Source: Hydnum rufescens UP504 (lineage: Eukaryota; Basidiomycota; Agaricomycetes; Cantharellales; Hydnaceae). Taken from it: a stretch of DNA of 14,141 bases. The DNA lies in contig MU128935.1 in NCBI GenBank assembly GCA_014904985.1, forward strand, positions 19,392 through 33,532, in the 5' to 3' direction. Positions 1-7,900 of the stretch are shown one piece after another (the stretch's first letter is position 1; each line of letters opens with the position of its first letter). The translations under genes were made by a program, and so were the position numbers. The notes under the pieces were generated by a model. It was not told the origin of the DNA and ran no database searches. It saw only the letters and a program-made list of their open reading frames with translations.

Positions 1-939
1 GCGAGCACTTGAAGTCGCAACGTTCGACTGTCTCGGATTGTCTCCATTGCCGTGGACTCATCGCCTATCGGATGGTGGTTGAGATAGTTAGCCAACAGCT
101 CGAGGATGGCCGAATCATCCGTAAATTTGGTTTCACTCACCTTTAAAATGTAGAAAGGCCGCTACTCGCAGCAAAGCTTGAACTTTATTACGGTGTTTTC
201 GAGCCCTGACCGCAGAACGATATCGTCTTCATGGCTTCACTTCGGTTTGATTTCTGGACGCGAGCTATTTCGGGGAAAGATTAATAATCCAGGGCTACGA
301 CGCAGCAATGACCAGGTGGATTGCTACAGTACTTCTGTTTTTGATTTCGAATCCTGCATAGCGGCGCAACGAAACATCCCGGGTCCAGATGTCTCTCACG
401 GCGGAGGCAGGCGGAAGATGACTGAGCGGACTCAGCCATGAATCAGAGACCGATGAGAAGGCATCAAGTTGGGTGAAATGCCAAAGATTAGCGTAGGACG
501 ACGAAGATAACACACAGGCTCACCCGATACCGCTTAAACCGTTCAACCCGGGGAATGTAATCCCACTGAAGTCGACTTTATGACGGGCTCCCTGTAATCG
601 AGAAGGACGACCGAGTTAAACACGCTAGTTGGGATCTTTGAAGGCGAGCATCGTTTCCCGGATGACGAAGGTTTGTCGAAAAGCCTAAAAAGAAAAACTT
701 TTCACTAAACATAAGCGTCTATGAGTACGATTCTTCCGGACATTGGGACGATTACTCGATCCTAAGAACTTTGGAAGCTGCCGGGAAGGGATCGCTAAAC
801 GCCGGGTACAAGATACGCCAACCGGCCAAGGCATTCTTTTTATTGGGGAAAAACATGCTGTGGCGACGGAAATGGGGGACAAACCGCCTCTCCAGGTGTT
901 CTTAGTATGGTATCCGAACCAGGAATTTGGCAAGGATGC

Positions 940-1070
940 GCCATGACGATCGGGACATCGAGTCGCGATCCTACGTTTCGCACGATAAGGGACTTCCTAC
1001 TGAGTTGGCGAATATGTACAATTCGTAGGCCCCGGTACTGTCAGACATGCCAATGAGTGTCAGATCATCG
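940..1070 (+). other. Integrase HHCC zinc-binding region (relic 1)
   Basis: A histidine-bearing start (HDDRDIES) is followed in another frame by RDPTFRTIRDF and then YCQTC at 1036-1050, whose CxxC pair is intact. This is the H-H-C-C arrangement of retroviral-type integrase N-termini, which folds around zinc and helps multimerise the enzyme. At least one frameshift separates the histidine part from the cysteine part, and a TGA follows the second cysteine closely. Confidence 0.65.
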
Positions 1071-1139
1071 ACGTATAGGGAACAAGATACCTGTCAGCCT
1101 CAATATCAAAGTCGGTCCTCAGGCGGTTCGATATGGACT

Positions 1140-1620
1140 CCGGTCAACATGCCTAAAGGCAACATGGCTATAAGTTATATAGTTGACTTGGGTCGACAAT
1201 CTCACCGGTTTCCTTGAAGGACAAGTTAAAACATTATCACATCGGGACAAGGTCGCAGACTTCCTCTTCGAGTATTGTGTCGTTACGGGTGCATTTTCCG
1301 CTCACGTCGGATTAACGGGGTCCGAATTAAAGGGCGCAGTTAGACGCTGATGGATAAATACAAGGTTCCAGTTGTACGAATCTCACTTACAATCCCCAAG
1401 CAAATGGAAGTCCGAACGCGCCCAGTTTCCCATCCCATGCGGTTGTGGAATCAGCGCGCTTTTGGAAATAACGGTGGTATCCGTATCTTACGATTGGCCG
1501 GATTACCTTAGGTATGCTATTTGGCCGGACCGCGTTACTGTGAAGCCGAAACAACGGGATACGCCGTATTACTTTACTTTATGCGTCAAACACCCCATTT
1601 GATGCCCGTACGGACGTTAA
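1140..1620 (+). other. Integrase catalytic core, broken (relic 1)
   Basis: TWVDNLTGFLEG at 1186-1221 matches the region around the first catalytic Asp (codon 1195-1197). VADFLFE follows, then LCRYGC in a shifted frame. Near 1310-1340 the second-Asp region survives only as GLTGSELKGAV, with no Asp visible. MDKYKVPVVRIS (from about 1350) and, in two frames, an NPQANG / KSERAQFPI segment correspond to the Glu motif. DYLRYAIWPDRVTVK, DTPYYFTLCVKHPI and, in another frame, TFHSLDWP complete the core end. At least three frameshifts are needed to follow it. Confidence 0.7.
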
Positions 1621-1689
1621 GGATCGCCACCTTTCATTCGTTAGACTGGCCTTTCGTTCAGACGACGGGAGGATTCCCTCGCTTTAATT

Positions 1690-2000
1690 TATACAGTTAA
1701 GTAAAAAGGAAGAGCTCTTGGAGAAGCAGGTTGCTGGCAACGAGAAGGTCGCGATTACGGGCGGCTGCGCAATCAACAGAAGCACGCAGGCTCGACATGG
1801 CCGCCGGTGAATATTGTCCCGGCGAATGGGTAATTGTGCTACAACGGAAGCGCTGGATATCAACACGGATCCAAGGGGTGGCAAATGCGTTTTGCGACCT
1901 TTCATCATCGACAACGCAGGCCATCTGGAGCCATACGTGTTCAGGCAACCCGACGGACTCGTTAATTACGTTAGACGATCGCATGGAAAGACTAAGCTCT
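1690..2000 (+). other. Integrase C-terminal GPY/F-like module (relic 1)
   Basis: A charged helical linker (KKEELLEKQVAGNEK) leads to GEYCPGEWVIVLQRK, the Y-x-PG-[DE]-x-V-x-[VL] strand typical of the integrase C-terminal SH3-like fold. In the next frame, from about 1850, LDINTDPRGGK, RPFIIDN (codons from 1895) and YVFRQPDG resemble a GPY/F module, whose usual G is replaced here. The similarity is by eye and the frame changes at least once. Confidence 0.5.
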
Positions 2001-2052
2001 TCATTTTCGGGACAATCGAGGCCGGTTGTTAGGAACCCCCCGGTTTGGAATC

Positions 2053-3506
2053 ATGGATGAGGGGGAGGAAATGGACGTACTGCCGTATCCCCCACAGGAG
2101 AATTTCCACCTTCGAAGGTCCAGCCCTGAATTTGGCTGATCTGATGAAGTCGATAAATAATTGACATCCAAGTACGAATCTGCCAACGACGTGCATTAGC
2201 CTTGATCCAGAATCGAAACTCGAAGACGAAAACGACCCAGATGCGCGGCTGACGAAGAAATGGGTGGCGCTTTCTATCACAAGAATTCCGGATGCACAGT
2301 ACCCCCTCGGATCCCTCAGGGATCAAGTTTCCCTCCGAGGCTCTTCAACTGGTATGCCGTTGGGGATCGAGGACGATGCCCATTTCGCTGGTGGGCGAAT
2401 TGAAGGACGGTTTGAACCAGATTATTAGGATTTAGCAGATGACGGTCGTCAAGTTTCAGAACAGCGCCACCATCACCGGTGGAAATGAGTATGATCAAAC
2501 TAGAATAATCAAGTGGGAGCATATTATCATTGCCGGTCGAAGAATAACCGAGTCGGCCGTCACCTCACCTGCCAACATGATGGACCGCCCGTATCCGTTA
2601 CCAGACTCGCCCGGAATCGGACGCCAGACGCGAGATCCCACACAGGAAGGGAGGAGTTTATCGACGGTTGACGATAGGCGACCTCGGCACCACCAAGGGA
2701 CAGGCTAAACGACGTCAACCTGGAATCGGACCACTATGTCGAGACAGAGTCGCCCCCTGCACCTTCACAAATCAATCGGAGACAATGGGAGACGATTGAG
2801 ACATCAGTTCGAACTCGCATCGCTCGGCCACAGAAAGAGGCGCAACATGGGCCGGAAATTAGCATGGATATTTCGGACTCCCTCCTCCCGCAATCCGGCC
2901 TACTAAAGGGAAGAGTTGGGCCAAGTCGACTGCCCCGTGGCAATGTCTTTATCAGCGTGTCTTGGATGAGGCTCATGAAGAATATTCCAAAACGGTATCT
3001 TCTCGGATGGGGCACTTACGAACGGGAGGGTTATCGCGAGATGCAGAACAGGCACGCAAGGGAATTCGGTCGTTACGCGGAGAATTCGAGCGTATTCGGG
3101 ACGACGCAAGCATATTCGGAAACTCACTGAACTTGATGTTCAATTTCAAGAAATCGACATCCTGGATGTACAGCGGTTTGGATGCAATTGAAGTGCAACA
3201 CGCCAAGCTGGGACACGGCGTATGCGCTGGGGAAGGGACGTTCTTGTTGGAGGCTACACACGATTCATTTTGCTTTAGACGACTATTTCGCGAATAAACG
3301 AGCTGTTCCGGGAGCTCTTACCGTACTCGCAGACCACGCGACGAATCGCGCGGATCCTAGATTCAAAGCTTCTTAAGCTCGAGATCCAGAAGTGTGTTCC
3401 AGCATTGGAAACTCGATCGTACCCCTTGCCGGCATACGATAATCCCCTGGATTGGCGGGAGTTGATCAACACATCGGCAAGGGCCAAGGAGAAAACGGCC
3501 CGTTGA
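2053..3506 (+). pseudogene. Unrecognised coding relic downstream of relic-1 integrase
   Basis: I do not recognise a family. The plus strand has coding-like stretches in changing frames. An ATG at 2053 opens MDEGEEMDVLPYPPQENFH. About 2250-2700 gives PSEALQLVCRW, ISLVGELKDGLNQIIRI and VVKFQNSATITGG. About 2960-3110 is a charged helical stretch (ARKGIRSLRGEFERIRDD) that continues in another frame as TELDVQFQEIDILDVQRF. From 3279 to the TGA at 3504-3506 a 75-codon open frame without ATG contains RINELFRELLPYS, RRIARILDSKLLKLE and SYPLPAYDNPLDWRELI. The style (charged helices, then an aromatic/Pro segment) suggests one decayed protein rather than chance frames. It could be an extra 3' gene of relic 1, a Gag-like gene of another copy, or host sequence. 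Confidence 0.4.
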
Positions 3507-3637
3507 TCGCATGAACCCTAGACCACTACCGCTCGTGGTCTTAAAGGCAAGGATGAGACGAGACGACGAGGAGACCGAACACAGCCGCGACAACACCATC
3601 TGGATCCGGCAATCGCAGGCTCACACAGACACGCCGT
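3507..3637. other. No recognisable gene
   Basis: The tract continues the CpG-rich composition of the relic to its left. Short Arg/Asp-rich frames are visible, but nothing I can assign. Confidence 0.4.
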
Positions 3638-3649
3638 AAATAGGGGGAG
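3638..3649 (+). other. Candidate polypurine tract (relic 1)
   Basis: The sequence is AAATAGGGGGAG, followed by TCGTGG. A G-rich purine run just before a 3' LTR is where plus-strand DNA synthesis is primed in LTR elements. The single T and the lack of a clean TG start for the LTR keep this tentative. Confidence 0.3.
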
Positions 3650-3910
3650 TCGTGGCCAATTATATACCAAACACATTTTTTATCTTGTCGCGAGGGACCA
3701 CGACTTAGCTGGGGCCTAATATGTTGGAGGGATAAAATCCCATTACGTACATACCTCATCCGGGCCCAATTACCTCCTCAAACGAATCCATATTCTTACA
3801 TTTCTCTCGTATCCACACTCGTTATTCCTCTGGCCGTCAAATAGCATGGATTCACATCCCAGGATCCGTGGTCCTTTTTACTTTTCCTCCACCCTATATA
3901 CGAGACAATT
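3650..3910 (+). other. Possible left part of a degraded LTR (relic 1)
   Basis: This AT-richer stretch follows the purine tract and contains a TATA-like CTATATAC (about 3894-3901), as an LTR promoter would. No matching second LTR lies in the window and I cannot place its right end, so the call rests on position and composition only. Confidence 0.25.
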
Positions 3911-4141
3911 ATTTGTCCGTCCTTGGCACTTCAACAGGCCATCAAATTTGTACTTATCTCCAAGCCAGTTCAACCAGGCTATAGCAATTCAACTTGCTTA
4001 CTTTCGTCCATCTATTGTATCACCACCGGCTTATCCAATTGCCTCAAGGCGGTATTTGACCTTGTATTACGTAACACGACTCCCACTTTGACTCGCGGAC
4101 TTGTCACATGTGGAATAGGGGCTATTCCAATACTCTCAAGG

Positions 4142-4234
4142 AGTATTTCGCGAATATCTCCACCAATTTCGATCGGATCGACTCGGCAAGACAGCGCCCA
4201 GAAAGCTACGATTAATACCTGTCTAACGGTACCA
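4142..4234 (+). repeat. Degenerate 93-bp direct repeat, copy A
   Basis: This begins AGTATTTCGCGAATA and ends AACGGTACCA. Copy B at 4304-4396 has the same ends and the same length, with roughly two-thirds identity by eye and the highest identity in the first 40 bases. The copies are offset by 162 bp. A TCACATGTGGAATA-type flank before copy A resembles TCATGTTCCACA before copy B, so the duplicated unit may be longer than 93 bp. Confidence 0.6.
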
Positions 4235-4303
4235 CACACACGTTTATCGGATGAGAACTGCATCCTCCAGGTCGACTTTACCTCATGTTCCACACTATTC
4301 TTC

Positions 4304-4396
4304 AGTATTTCGCGAATAACTCCATCAGTTTTGATCCGATTCGTTCGAAACGATCACCCCTGGAAAGACGCTGAAAATCCGCATCGAACGGTACCA
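4304..4396 (+). repeat. Degenerate 93-bp direct repeat, copy B
   Basis: This is the partner of copy A at 4142-4234. Both open with the 13-mer TATTTCGCGAATA (4144-4156 and 4306-4318) and close with AACGGTACCA. It sits in the probable LTR/flank of relic 1. Confidence 0.6.
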
Positions 4397-4925
4397 AGGG
4401 CAAAACGAGCGGATTAAGAACTCGGCCTCCTGTAATTTAGTCTCCTCATGGCTCATTTCACTTTTACCTCCGCTTTTCTGATTACTAAAGGCAATTATGG
4501 TTCCGGCACCCTATGCCCGATGGAGGGTACATCTAGGACGACCAGTTCCACCATTCCTCAGGGGATTTGGTCCAGTAGAAGAGGAGGAATACCTTGGTTA
4601 AGCCATATTCTCCCATTCTCACTTGTTAATTGAATATCTCCTTCAGTTTTGAAGCTTTTGACTTGATTTCTTTTTCCTCATTTTCGCCTTAATCCCATCT
4701 TTCCGCCGGTTACCATAGCATTTTTCTGTGATGTATATTAAGTGCAGGAGATGCGAATTTCTATCGTCTTTCCCCCCATCCCAGTTGAAAAGCTAGTTGA
4801 ACTGCTGCTGGTGTCAGGGTAAATTCCAAAACTCAACCCCCACTAATCACACTTCTGATAGGCTCTCAAGAGGAGGACCTAGAGTGTGATTCTCTGATTT
4901 AACAACCCCTTCATTTATTGTCTGG
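4397..4925. other. No recognisable gene
   Basis: Apart from the partial repeat near 4633, I see only short unconvincing frames. One opens at 4448 (62 codons) with no recognisable motif. Composition shifts here from the CpG-rich left relic to pyrimidine-rich DNA. Confidence 0.4.
4633..4657 (+). repeat. Possible third partial copy of the 93-bp repeat
   Basis: AATATCTCCTTCAGTTTTGA resembles positions 13-35 of copies A and B (AATATCTCCACCAATTTCGA and AATAACTCCATCAGTTTTGA). The TTCGCGAA core is absent, so this is a weak match. Confidence 0.35.
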
Positions 4926-4929
4926 ATAG

Positions 4930-5110
4930 GCTCCGTCTATACAGGACAATTCTACCCGTCCAAAGACCCTTCCTTCCCTCGGACCTAACGTTCGGATTGG
5001 CCCCGTGATCCCCCTTCTTTGTCCTCGTTTCATTTCGCGGACTGTAGCTGGTTTCTTCCCCAGTTTCCTGCTTACACCGTCCGGAACACTCCACCCAACC
5101 CTGTGCGGAC
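4930..5110 (+). pseudogene. Chromovirus integrase N-terminal (HHCC) region, heavily decayed
   Basis: This lies immediately upstream of the readable integrase core. One frame gives SDWPRDPPSLSSFHFADCSW, which matches the Y-W-P ... C-x2-C layout before a Ty3 integrase core; the second cysteine position is W and the first C stands alone. Further right, CAC CCA ACC CTG TG resembles the HPNPVP linker before the core. A stop and at least two frame changes occur. No reverse transcriptase or RNase H is visible further left, so the element is 5'-truncated or unrecognisable beyond about 4930. Confidence 0.45.
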
Positions 5111-6270
5111 CGTCGATGGCAGGTCATATCTGTGGACATGATCACGGAACTCCCGGAATCACATGGATTTGACAGCATGATGATCGTCGTCGACCGATTA
5201 TCCAAATGAATCCATGCAATGCCCATGACCACCACAGTCGATTCTGCGGGGTCGCCCGTCTGTTCCGAGACAACGTGTGGAGACATCATGGCCTTCCGGA
5301 AACCATTCTCAGTGACCGAGGCTCCACCTTCACTTCCAAGTTCATGAAGGAGCTGAACTCACTCCTTGGCGTTAAAATGAATTTCTCGACAGCATTCCAC
5401 CCCCAGACAGATGGACAGATGGAGTGTGTCAATCAGGAAATTGAGCAATACCTCCGGATCTTTGTTAACCACTGGCAGAACGACTGGGCGGAATGGCTCC
5501 CTATTGCAGAATTCGCATATAACAACCGTGTGCACTCCTCTACATGCCAGACCCCGTTCTGGCTGGACTCCGGACAGGACCCCCACCTTGGCACTGAACC
5601 AGTCCATGCTGGGACAGTTGAAGCCGCCTCGGACTTCATCACTTGGATGCGGAAGGCTACGGACGAAGCCCAGGCCGCCTTACAGAGGGCTGCAGAAGAC
5701 ATGGCACGCTTCTATGATGCCCACTGCATGGACGCTCCGGAATACACAATTGGCGACCAAGTTTGGCTAGATGCACATGACATCTCCACTGACCGCCCCA
5801 CTAAAAAACTCTCCGACAAATGGCTTGGACCCTATAAGGTTGATAAAGTCATCTCCCGCTCTGCCATCTGTCTCAAACTCCCTGCCTCCATGTGTATCCA
5901 CCCAGTGTTCCATGTATCCAACTCCGCCCTTCCGACCGGACCCGATTGCAGAGCGCACAGCTCACCCCCCACCACCCCAATCTTACGAGGAGGTGAAGAG
6001 GAGTACGAAGTCGAGCGAATCAAGAATTCCAGGTATTTCCGCTGGAAACTCCAGTACCTAGTGAAGTGGAAGGGGTACCCGGCTTCCGACAATGAATGGG
6101 TCCCCGAAGCCAACCTGGACAACGCCCCGGAGGCCGTTCAGGAATTCCACCGGACTCATCCAGAGGCCCCAAGATGCATTAATGCCGTGGAGTTCACATC
6201 CATACTGTTCCGGACCACCCAGTTCCTTACGGAGTCTCCGACGGACCTCCCGGACTGGTCGACGCACTGA
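5111..6270 (+). pseudogene. Ty3/gypsy chromovirus integrase with chromodomain
   Basis: Integrase end of a Pol polyprotein, which would insert element cDNA into the host chromosome. From 5111 one frame reads RRWQVISVDMITELPES, HGFDSMMIVVDRLSK, then a TGA stop at 5207-5209 and IHAMPMTTTVDSAG. A one-base loss near 5250 moves it into the long frame that ends at 6270. First catalytic Asp is codon 5135-5137, second (LSDRGSTF) 5314-5316 and Glu (DGQMECVNQEIEQ) 5422-5424, giving D-x35-E exactly. HPQTDGQ, EWLPIAEFAYNN, YDAH and DQVW are family landmarks. A GPY/F module (KWLGPYKVDKVI) starts at 5821. A chromodomain spans about 6000-6165 (EYEVERI, LVKWKGYP, NEWVPEANL), expected to bind methylated histone tails and bias insertion toward heterochromatin. 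One stop and one frameshift make it inactive, but decay is light compared with relic 1. Confidence 0.93.
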
Positions 6271-6295
6271 CGGGTTCAAGAAACAACGTATGTAC

Positions 6296-6326
6296 AAGGA
6301 GGAAAGAAAAAAGAAAAAAGGAGGAG
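6296..6326 (+). repeat. 31-nt uninterrupted purine run
   Basis: A/G only, starting 25 nt after the integrase stop codon, with two A-rich blocks between GGAGG blocks. It could be an internal polypurine site or simply low-complexity spacer. The polypurine tract next to the LTR is at 7285-7297. Confidence 0.6.
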
Positions 6327-6353
6327 TGGAAGACAGAACAACAGCTCGGACTA

Positions 6354-6410
6354 CTCATCATCCTCGTCATCATCATCCTCATCGTCCATGTCATCGTCCT
6401 TGCCATCAAC
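6354..6410. repeat. CAT/CTC triplet-rich tract
   Basis: Low-complexity run of TCA/TCC/TCG triplets on the plus strand. Read from the minus strand it encodes the Asp/Glu-rich C-terminal tail of the antisense gene. Confidence 0.75.
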
Positions 6411-6917
6411 ATCGTCATTACCACCCTCGCTATCCGTTATATTGATGGGCTCCTCGGTACGCTGACGCTTGATCCCGCGTCCAGACGATGGACCCCACCG
6501 GAGGCCGGCTCGACCGTTCCAGACCTGATCCCCATCCACTCCAGACTTGGGACCGGAGGGTGAGAAACCACCTGGCGAGGGACCAGGTGCTGGACGATGG
6601 CCTGGAGAGAGTCTCGCATCTCCCCCACTGAGAACGCCATCTCCTCCGCGGCCTGGGCCTGCTTCTCCAATGCCTCGGCCAACCGTTTGTGCGCAAGCGC
6701 GCTTTGCTCCGCGGCTACCGCAAGTCGGAGCTGGACGTCCACTGCAGGAGCATGAGCACGGCCCCGACCCATCGATGGCTCGGCTCCGGACGCCCCTTCA
6801 TCGCCCAGCGTGCATCAAACCTTCGCCATGAAGCACGGCCGGCACGCCCGCGTTCCTGGCTTGTCCTGGGGGACACAAGGGATCCGGTGCTGAATACAGC
6901 AAATGCACACGGTAGAC

Positions 6918-6969
6918 CTGGAAGACATTATTACCAAGTAAGTGGAACTTCACCAAGACACAGACTCAC
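6918..6969 (-). other. Intron of the antisense gene
   Basis: A 52-nt minus-strand intron with GTGAGT donor at 6969-6964, CTTAC branch site at 6942-6938 and TCTTCCAG acceptor ending at 6918. Size and signals fit basidiomycete introns. Splicing joins CC to G, leading directly into the zinc-cluster exon in the correct phase. Confidence 0.75.
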
Positions 6970-7284
6970 GGCTGGTTTGCAGAGTCCTCCCGGACCCTCC
7001 TGGCAGTAGCCTCCGCAGTAGCCTTCGCCTCCGTGGCAGCCTTGGCCTCTGCAGTGGCCTTGGCCTCCACAGCTGCCTTATGACGCGCCGCCTCAGCCGC
7101 CTTCCGCTTTGCTCCTCCTTCTTCCGCTCCTCCTGTGCCTCCCTCAACGCCTGCGCAGCCTCTTCATGGCGGAGACGAGCTTCTTCGAACGGAGAACGAT
7201 TATTGCCTGACATATTACATGGCACAAGAACTCCGGATGTTTCCACAGATCGATCCTTCCCGCCCGCTCGGGACGATCGGGCTC

Positions 7285-7297
7285 AAGAGGGGGGGGG
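7285..7297 (+). other. Polypurine tract of the chromovirus
   Basis: AAGAGGGGGGGGG is followed by TAA and then the LTR start TGTCAG at 7301. This is the standard position and composition of the plus-strand primer site and fixes the element's orientation as plus. Confidence 0.85.
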
Positions 7298-7328
7298 TAA
7301 TGTCAGAGTTCGTCCGTTTCCCGGTTAA

Positions 7329-7373
7329 TTCCAGATTTGTTTCCAGATTTGTTCCGGTTTGTTTCTGGTTTGT
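7329..7373 (+). repeat. Short tandem repeats in LTR U3
   Basis: TTCCAGATTTGT occurs twice in tandem (7329-7340, 7341-7352), followed by two diverged units (TCCGGTTTGT and TTCTGGTTTGT). U3 repeats often hold transcription-factor sites; no specific factor can be named. Confidence 0.75.
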
Positions 7374-7556
7374 CCCCGCCTCCATTTCATTTCCCCTTCA
7401 TTTCCTTGTTTCCTTTACTTCTGGTTCTCACACACTTACCCCTGGCCCTGTCCCTGTCCCCTCCACTTTCCCATCCCTGCCCGCTCCCCTCTTGTGCCTG
7501 CCCCCCTGTAACCACCTCTCATTAAGCGATCAATCCCCCATAGTATAGGAACTATG

Positions 7557-7564
7557 TATAAGTA
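7557..7564 (+). promoter_or_regulatory. LTR TATA box
   Basis: TATAAGTA in the context ACTATGTATAAGTAGTCCGG. Transcription would be expected to start about 25-40 bp downstream, near 7585-7600, just before the first 33-bp repeat. Confidence 0.65.
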
Positions 7565-7598
7565 GTCCGGGGCAAAATCCAGAGATTCAGCTTTGGTC

Positions 7599-7631
7599 TC
7601 TCAGGATTTCCGCTTCCACTCCGGACTACAG
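7599..7631 (+). repeat. 33-bp LTR direct repeat, copy 1
   Basis: Begins TCTCAGGATTTCC and ends GGACTACAG. Copy 2 at 7666-7698 is identical except for two transitions (G/A and C/T). The centre-to-centre distance is 67 bp. Confidence 0.85.
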
Positions 7632-7665
7632 GTTAGCCTCACTGTACCTATTCCCTTAATGTTAA

Positions 7666-7698
7666 TCTCAGGATTTCCACTTCCACTCTGGACTACAG
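7666..7698 (+). repeat. 33-bp LTR direct repeat, copy 2
   Basis: Partner of 7599-7631 with 31 of 33 positions identical. The pair lies in the transcribed part of the LTR and could form part of the leader. Confidence 0.85.
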
Positions 7699-7900
7699 TC
7701 CGAGTACTTTCCAGTTGACTCCGTGAGCTTAAGGACCGCTGTGCTCGTTTCCACCTAGTCCCTTCCGGGCTGCTGGATTGCCTCTCCGTCTCAATCTCAT
7801 TATCTCATTCTTGCCCGGATTCTCCCAGACTTACCCGGACTCACACCAGACTTAGTCGGAGTTATCTGTGTTTATATTTGTCTGGTGCTCTCGTTGCAGC

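Larger units (their letters stand above)
1..2045 (+). pseudogene. Ty3/gypsy pol relic 1: RNase H end plus integrase
   Basis: Degraded retrotransposon polyprotein whose parts appear in the order expected for Ty3/gypsy pol, spread over three frames. About 150-425 reads as the RNase H C-terminus: AKLELYYGVF, then INNPGLRRSNDQVD, FDFES, and a closing IPGPDVS like the GPDxLSR end of the family. About 940-1070 reads as the integrase zinc-binding region, about 1140-1620 as the integrase core and 1690-2000 as the GPY/F-type C-terminus. Frameshifts and TAA, TAG and TGA stops are frequent, so no full-length product is possible. Protease and reverse transcriptase would lie left of the window. There is no chromodomain, so it belongs to a different lineage from the element at 4930-7912. 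Family assignment is from remembered motifs, not a search. Confidence 0.75.
6351..7213 (-). pseudogene. Antisense Zn(2)Cys(6) coiled-coil protein inside the chromovirus
   Basis: Minus-strand gene lying wholly between the integrase stop and the polypurine tract. ATG at 7213 starts MSGNNRSPFEEARLRHEE. Exon 1 is a charged helix, then Ala/Lys/Glu repeats (AKATAEAK) after a one-base loss near 7111, and ends at the GTGAGT donor at 6969. Exon 2 starts at 6917. Codons 6907-6812 hold C-x2-C-x6-C-x10-C-x2-C-x6-C, the spacing of the fungal Zn(2)Cys(6) binuclear cluster DNA-binding domain; a TGA at 6817-6815 sits just before the sixth Cys. Next come a coiled coil (about 6745-6595: EQSALAHKRLAEALEKQ), a second frameshift near 6540, a basic GRGIKRQR (possible nuclear signal) and an Asp/Glu tail ending at TAG 6353-6351. 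Family features suggest a nuclear DNA-binding protein. One nonsense codon and two frameshifts make it a pseudogene here. Its product could not be made from the element's own sense transcript. Confidence 0.8.

Noticed and set aside
4448..4633. Plus-strand 61-residue ORF in the spacer
   Set aside because: It lacks motif, codon character and supporting splice or regulatory context.
6689..7009. Plus-strand ORFs overlapping the antisense zinc-cluster gene (6547-6831, 6689-7009, 6942-7328)
   Set aside because: They are shadow frames of GC-rich DNA. The minus strand has the intron, zinc-cluster spacing and coiled coil.
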